Below are positions 60,504-64,000 of a DNA stretch of 64,000 nt, piece after piece; the first letter of the stretch is position 1, and every line of letters starts with the position of its first letter. Below the pieces are notes generated by a model. That model worked only from the letters and a program-made list of their open reading frames with translations, was not told where the DNA came from and searched no databases. This DNA is from Paenibacillus sp. Marseille-Q4541 (GTDB lineage: Bacteria > Bacillota > Bacilli > Paenibacillales > Paenibacillaceae): NCBI RefSeq assembly GCF_018310695.1, contig NZ_JAGXCY010000004.1:62001-126000 (forward strand), given 5' to 3'. The position numbers and the translations under genes were made by a program.

Positions 60504-61526
60504 TTAAAGAACTTTGGCCACGTACCAACCCTCGACATTTTCAGGTACAGGGATTGGACGAGATTGAAGTTCCAGAGTACGTACAGCGGTTCTTTCATCA
60601 GCAAATACTTGAGCTACAACCGGAGTATTAACCAGACGAATTTCTTTATTAATCATCACAGGATTTGCACCGTACATAAATTCAAAAGGCTTACCATCAG
60701 GAAGAAGTACAATATGACCTGCAGGTATGAAAGGCTTGTCTTCTCCTTTGTCATCAGTGTATGTCCCGGTGTAGCTGTAGACATCCAATCCAAGACTTTT
60801 AATAAACCCATGGTGCGTCACACCATCTGGAAGAAGCGTAGTGTCGATGGTGCCGAAGTTAACACCTCTATTATCAGCTAATGCTAGGACTGAAGCATGT
60901 TCCATAAGAGCTACAGCTGCATTGTAGTCGCAAAGCAAACGTCTTGGAGTCCGGCCGTTCTTTTGCAGAATAGATAATCTCAAATTATCCAATGTTCTAA
61001 GTGGTTTGGAAGCAGCATTAGTCCAAAGATCTGTTCCTGATAGGGTAAGTTTATTTGTGAAATCAAAATCCAGTTCATCACTCACCCCTTCACCAAGCTG
61101 AATTACTTTACCTGAGAAAATCAATTGAGTAGCCATTTCCACTTTACGACGAATGATTGTATCGTTCAGCTCTACAAGATCTTTCGCGATCAATTTACGT
61201 TGACGAGTCTCAATGCTATCTGGATTGTAGAGTACTTCCCCCGCTTGTCTGATCTTAAGATCATGATAGGTGATATTACGCATTGGCTTAACAGGAACTG
61301 GTGCATACTGCTTTGCTGTAAAACCGCTACGAGCAACGACCTTACCAGGCTGAAGGTCAGAAACATACGGAGCTATAGGCTTGTTACCTTTCAAAGTCTG
61401 GATTTCAATTTCAGTTGTGAGTCCTGTTTCTCCTTCAGCAAAAAAAGTACTTAGGATGTATTCAGATGGTGGTGGAAGCTGACCTACGACTTTAACTAAT
61501 TGTGGAAATGAATAGATATCTGGCAT
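60504..61526 (-). CDS. major capsid protein E (lambda type)
   Basis: 340 residues, the length of lambda gpE. LPPPSEYILSTFFAEGETGL, AKQYAPVPVKPMRNITYHDL, YTGTYTDDKGEDKPFIPAGH and a LELQSRPIPVPENVEGW end are family features. Forms the icosahedral shell with the D-like decoration protein. Confidence 0.94.
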   Translation of the reverse strand: MPDIYSFPQLVKVVGQLPPPSEYILSTFFAEGETGLTTEIEIQTLKGNKPIAPYVSDLQPGKVVARSGFTAKQYAPVPVKPMRNITYHDLKIRQAGEVLYNPDSIETRQRKLIAKDLVELNDTIIRRKVEMATQLIFSGKVIQLGEGVSDELDFDFTNKLTLSGTDLWTNAASKPLRTLDNLRLSILQKNGRTPRRLLCDYNAAVALMEHASVLALADNRGVNFGTIDTTLLPDGVTHHGFIKSLGLDVYSYTGTYTDDKGEDKPFIPAGHIVLLPDGKPFEFMYGANPVMINKEIRLVNTPVVAQVFADERTAVRTLELQSRPIPVPENVEGWYVAKVL

Positions 61527-61541
61527 TGTATTTTATCCCCC

Positions 61542-61934
61542 TTATTCTACGATCCGTTTTGTAATTAAACCGATTTTACGCATTGCTACATCGTGGTCTT
61601 CAATGGTATCTGTTCCACCGAAGAATAAAGCATGACGATTAAACTCGCCGCTGGTGAACCCTGTTGCTCTCACATCTTCTGTTGTTGCATCAACTTCAAG
61701 ATCATCTAAGATTGTGAACGGATCCTGAGAACCATCTGCTTGTGTAGAGTCCACTGGTTTAACTACATACATTCCATGGTATTGATCTGATTCAGGCAAC
61801 TGACTAACAACTCCAAGCACTGTTCCTCGCTTAACTACTCCGGATCCGGACTTCACGATAATAGAAACTTTGGAAAGCGGTACTACATACCCGGCAATCA
61901 AAATATCGTATGGTTGGCTTTCATATGCTGGCAT
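61542..61934 (-). CDS. head decoration protein (lambda gpD-like)
   Basis: 130 residues: ILIAGYVVPLSKVSIIVKSG, KRGTVLGVVSQL and FNRHALFFGGTDTIEDH. Binds the expanded capsid to stabilise it. Confidence 0.87.
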   Translation of the reverse strand: MPAYESQPYDILIAGYVVPLSKVSIIVKSGSGVVKRGTVLGVVSQLPESDQYHGMYVVKPVDSTQADGSQDPFTILDDLEVDATTEDVRATGFTSGEFNRHALFFGGTDTIEDHDVAMRKIGLITKRIVE

Positions 61935-61936
61935 AA

Positions 61937-63124
61937 TTACTTACCTCCTCTTAGTCGTTTCATTTCTGCGATAACCTCATCGGCCTCGGCTTGAGCTTTA
62001 GCTTCGTCAGCCTCTGCGCGTTGTTCAGGAGTATCTTCTTCCTGCGAAAGTACTTGAGTCGCATTACTTGCAGCAGCATCGTTTTTTCGTGAATTCCCTT
62101 CTTCTGTGATGCGAACAGCGGAAGCATTAACAATTTCAATAGCAGCTTCAGCTGCAGTTCGACCATCTTCAATGGCTTTGGCTACAATTTCGGCAGCTCC
62201 TGGTGCTTTTGCCAAAACATTTAAAGAATTAATTCGCTCACGTTCCTCTTTACGCCCCTGCTCTTTTCCATCGTTCGTGATTTGATTAAATAGATCAGGA
62301 TGTTCGTTTTTCAGTTGTTTTATATCCATTTTCTCGGTAGCCTCCTTAATTTCTGGTTCATTTACTGGATCTTGAATAGCAACATCTTCCATACTGTTTC
62401 TTAGCTGCAAGATGCCTTGAGGCAATATAGCGGTCAAGTCCAGACCTTCTAATATCGACTTATCACTATTCGTTATTAGAGCCTCGGCCCCGCCCTCTTT
62501 TAGCATGCTATTGATCAAAAAATCTCTTATCCTGTTGATTACTTCATCCGGAATCTCACCACTGATGCTGTTTGAAACATTAGTAAGAACATTTCCCTCA
62601 TCAAACAAAATCCCATCAGCAAAGCCTAATTCTACAGCTTGCTGTGCATTCATCCATGTCGTTTTATTCATCAAATTGAGCAAGTCTTCTGTGCTCTTTC
62701 CCGTCTTGAGACGGTATGCATTAGTTATTGCGACATCAGTTCCTTGAAGCATTTCAGTGTTACTGGAATGCTCATTCTTATCTCCTTCGGTTCTAGTCGC
62801 TGCATTGTGAATCATCAACTGGGACGGTGGGGACATTTTGATCTCGTCAGCAGCCATTAAAAAAAATGAAGCTGCACTAGCGGCTACACCTGTGATCTTA
62901 GCAGTTACCTTACCTGCATATTCCTTCAAGAGTGTGTATACCTCTGACCCAACAAAAACAGATCCGCCTGGAGAATTGATATAAAGTTCAATATCATCAC
63001 CGCGCGCGTCGTCTAACTCTTTAGACAGTTTGGATGCACTGATATATGGCATGTTCAACCAATCGTATACCCACGTACCGCCATCAGATATGACTGGGCC
63101 ATTAAGTTTGATCTTCTTCGGCAT
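61937..63124 (-). CDS. ClpP-type prohead protease fused to scaffold
   Basis: 395 residues. The protease part is ClpP-like: LYINSPGGSVFVGSEVYTLL, the nucleophile region TGVAASAASFFLMAADEI and LMIHNAATR with the catalytic His. The C-terminal 150 residues are charged and coiled (scaffold-like: QAEADEVIAEMKRLRGG). Lambda makes its scaffold Nu3 from the 3' part of gene C, so an internal start may also be used here. An internal ATG region with KMDIKQLKNEHPDLFNQ is a candidate start. Confidence 0.92.
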   Translation of the reverse strand: MPKKIKLNGPVISDGGTWVYDWLNMPYISASKLSKELDDARGDDIELYINSPGGSVFVGSEVYTLLKEYAGKVTAKITGVAASAASFFLMAADEIKMSPPSQLMIHNAATRTEGDKNEHSSNTEMLQGTDVAITNAYRLKTGKSTEDLLNLMNKTTWMNAQQAVELGFADGILFDEGNVLTNVSNSISGEIPDEVINRIRDFLINSMLKEGGAEALITNSDKSILEGLDLTAILPQGILQLRNSMEDVAIQDPVNEPEIKEATEKMDIKQLKNEHPDLFNQITNDGKEQGRKEERERINSLNVLAKAPGAAEIVAKAIEDGRTAAEAAIEIVNASAVRITEEGNSRKNDAAASNATQVLSQEEDTPEQRAEADEAKAQAEADEVIAEMKRLRGGK

Positions 63125-63143
63125 TATCTTTTCTCACCCCCTT

Positions 63144-64000
63144 TCACGATTTATCATCGCTGTCGTCCTCTTCATCCCCAACATCTGAGGGTGCGGGCGT
63201 GGCTGGACTAGCTGCCGCTGCTCCTTCACCAATGCCGTATAGTGCTAGCGTGGTTTTTTCATGGGCACGTTGCTGCACGTTGGCTTCCCACTGGCCTCCC
63301 GTAAGTTCAGCCGTCTCCTTCTCGGCTGTACTAAAGTTATAATCCACTCGAGTAATTGCCGCGTTAACTTCTTTCAATGGATCAAGAAGACCTTGAGAAG
63401 GGCCGTTCCATTCTGCCTTTGTGTAAGCACGAAAAATAGCCGGGTCATCAAAGATGCCCGGTGCGTCAATACGCCCCTTGGTTACTGCTTCTACAAACCA
63501 TTCTTCATAAATCGGCTGACAGAATGCAGATGCAAGCCAGGTTCTCCGCATACGGAACATTTTCCAAGCTTCCAAGAGTGCTGCACGGCTCGCTGTATAC
63601 GAAGAAGTAAAATGTTTAACTAACAATTCGTACGGAATCTCCAAAGCAGATCCGATCTGTCTCAGGATAGCGATAACAAACGGATCAAAGTTTGCGCTTG
63701 GTCTGGTAGGATTAGCGAATGTTGCTTTTTCTCCCGGATCCAGCTTGCGTACAGCCCCTGCTCCCATCTTTAAATCCTGCTCGTTTTCATATCCTCCATA
63801 TGGATCCCCTGCGAGATTGTCAGTATCAGGTGGATTTAAACCAAACTCATCCAGATCCTCTTCAGGAGTTTCAATGAACACTGTGAAAAATGACTGAATA
63901 ACAGCTGCCGTTAATTCGGACTCTGTATACTGGTCTAATTTTTTCAGTGCCTCAATGACCGGTGCTATGATTGGTACTCCTCGACGTTGGTCAGGGCGTT
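63144..64000 (-). CDS. portal protein (lambda type, 5' end outside window)
   Basis: The frame is open to the window edge; no start is claimed. The visible 285 residues include RPDQRRGVPIIAPVIEALKK, ELTAAVIQSFFTVFIETP, IPYELLVKHFTSSYTASRAA and FCQPIYEEWFVEAVTKG, as in lambda portal gpB. A Pro/Ala/Asp-rich end follows. Head genes upstream (terminase, connector) lie beyond 64000. Confidence 0.92.
   Translation of the reverse strand, partial: RPDQRRGVPIIAPVIEALKKLDQYTESELTAAVIQSFFTVFIETPEEDLDEFGLNPPDTDNLAGDPYGGYENEQDLKMGAGAVRKLDPGEKATFANPTRPSANFDPFVIAILRQIGSALEIPYELLVKHFTSSYTASRAALLEAWKMFRMRRTWLASAFCQPIYEEWFVEAVTKGRIDAPGIFDDPAIFRAYTKAEWNGPSQGLLDPLKEVNAAITRVDYNFSTAEKETAELTGGQWEANVQQRAHEKTTLALYGIGEGAAAASPATPAPSDVGDEEDDSDDKS

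Larger units (their letters stand above)
21270..64000. mobile_element. temperate myovirus prophage integrated in gerE (right end outside window)
   Basis: From the gerE junction to the window edge nearly all genes are phage genes: serine integrase, early replication and recombination genes, immunity region, lysis genes, P2-like contractile tail and lambda-like head. Terminase genes and the distal attachment site are not yet reached at 64000, so the element is longer than 42.7 kb. Most genes read on the minus strand; plus-strand genes are the repressor region and the moron cluster at 43.5-45.0 kb. Confidence 0.95.

Noticed and set aside
21270..64000. Search for tRNA genes, CRISPR arrays or insertion sequences
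   Set aside because: No cloverleaf-like sequence, regular repeat-spacer array or transposase was seen by eye; a tRNA scan would be needed to be certain.

Overview
The window looks like a Gram-positive, endospore-forming bacterium of the Paenibacillus type. It carries gerE, rpiR-nagB-nagA, an Lpl-type sugar ABC transporter, an AraC regulator with an extracellular sensor, strong AGGAGG ribosome sites, and GTG and TTG starts. The genus is inferred from gene content; no search could be run.

Positions 1 to about 21.27 kb are chromosomal. After an MBL-fold hydrolase (cut by the window edge) and a DUF72 protein comes a minus-strand locus for rhamnose-containing pectin-type oligosaccharides (1988-15141). 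It holds an AraC sensor-regulator, two permeases, a lipoprotein binding protein, a GH106-like alpha-L-rhamnosidase, a Gfo/Idh/MocA oxidoreductase and a GH105/GH88 unsaturated rhamnogalacturonyl hydrolase. A CcpA cre-like site precedes the first permease. Next are an M20 dipeptidase, an APH-fold kinase and rpiR-nagB-nagA for amino-sugar catabolism.

At about 21.27 kb the spore regulator gene gerE is cut after codon 49. A large serine recombinase follows, and a prophage fills the rest of the window; its far end, the terminase genes and the 3' part of gerE lie beyond 64000. From the attachment end the order is: recombinase and a small overlapping ORF, ArpU-type late regulator, many small early genes, dUTPase, RuvC-like resolvase, DnaB helicase with loader and RepO-like initiator, YycJ-like MBL protein, RecT, an SbcC-like ATPase, antirepressor and several XRE regulators, and a divergent repressor with four operator-like repeats. 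Then comes a plasmid-like cassette (replication-relaxation protein, FtsK-type ATPase, small membrane protein, RHH ParR-like protein, ParM-like actin) with palindromic repeats upstream, followed by a plus-strand XRE gene and a lipoprotein moron.

From 45 kb to the edge is the late operon on the minus strand. Lysis genes (amidase, holin, coiled-coil membrane protein) are followed by a P2-like contractile tail (fibre, I, J, W, V, D, X, U, tape measure, E with a -1 frameshift signal, tube, sheath) and a lambda-like head (FII-like connector, capsid E, decoration D, ClpP-type protease/scaffold, portal). The phage is therefore a temperate myovirus with a mosaic head and tail.

The strongest leads are the prophage inside gerE, which could be a developmentally excised element like skin, SP-beta in spsM, or the known gerE intervening element; the ParMR/FtsK/replication-relaxation cassette with its palindromic site; and a phage metallopeptidase-family protein that has lost its HExxH active site.
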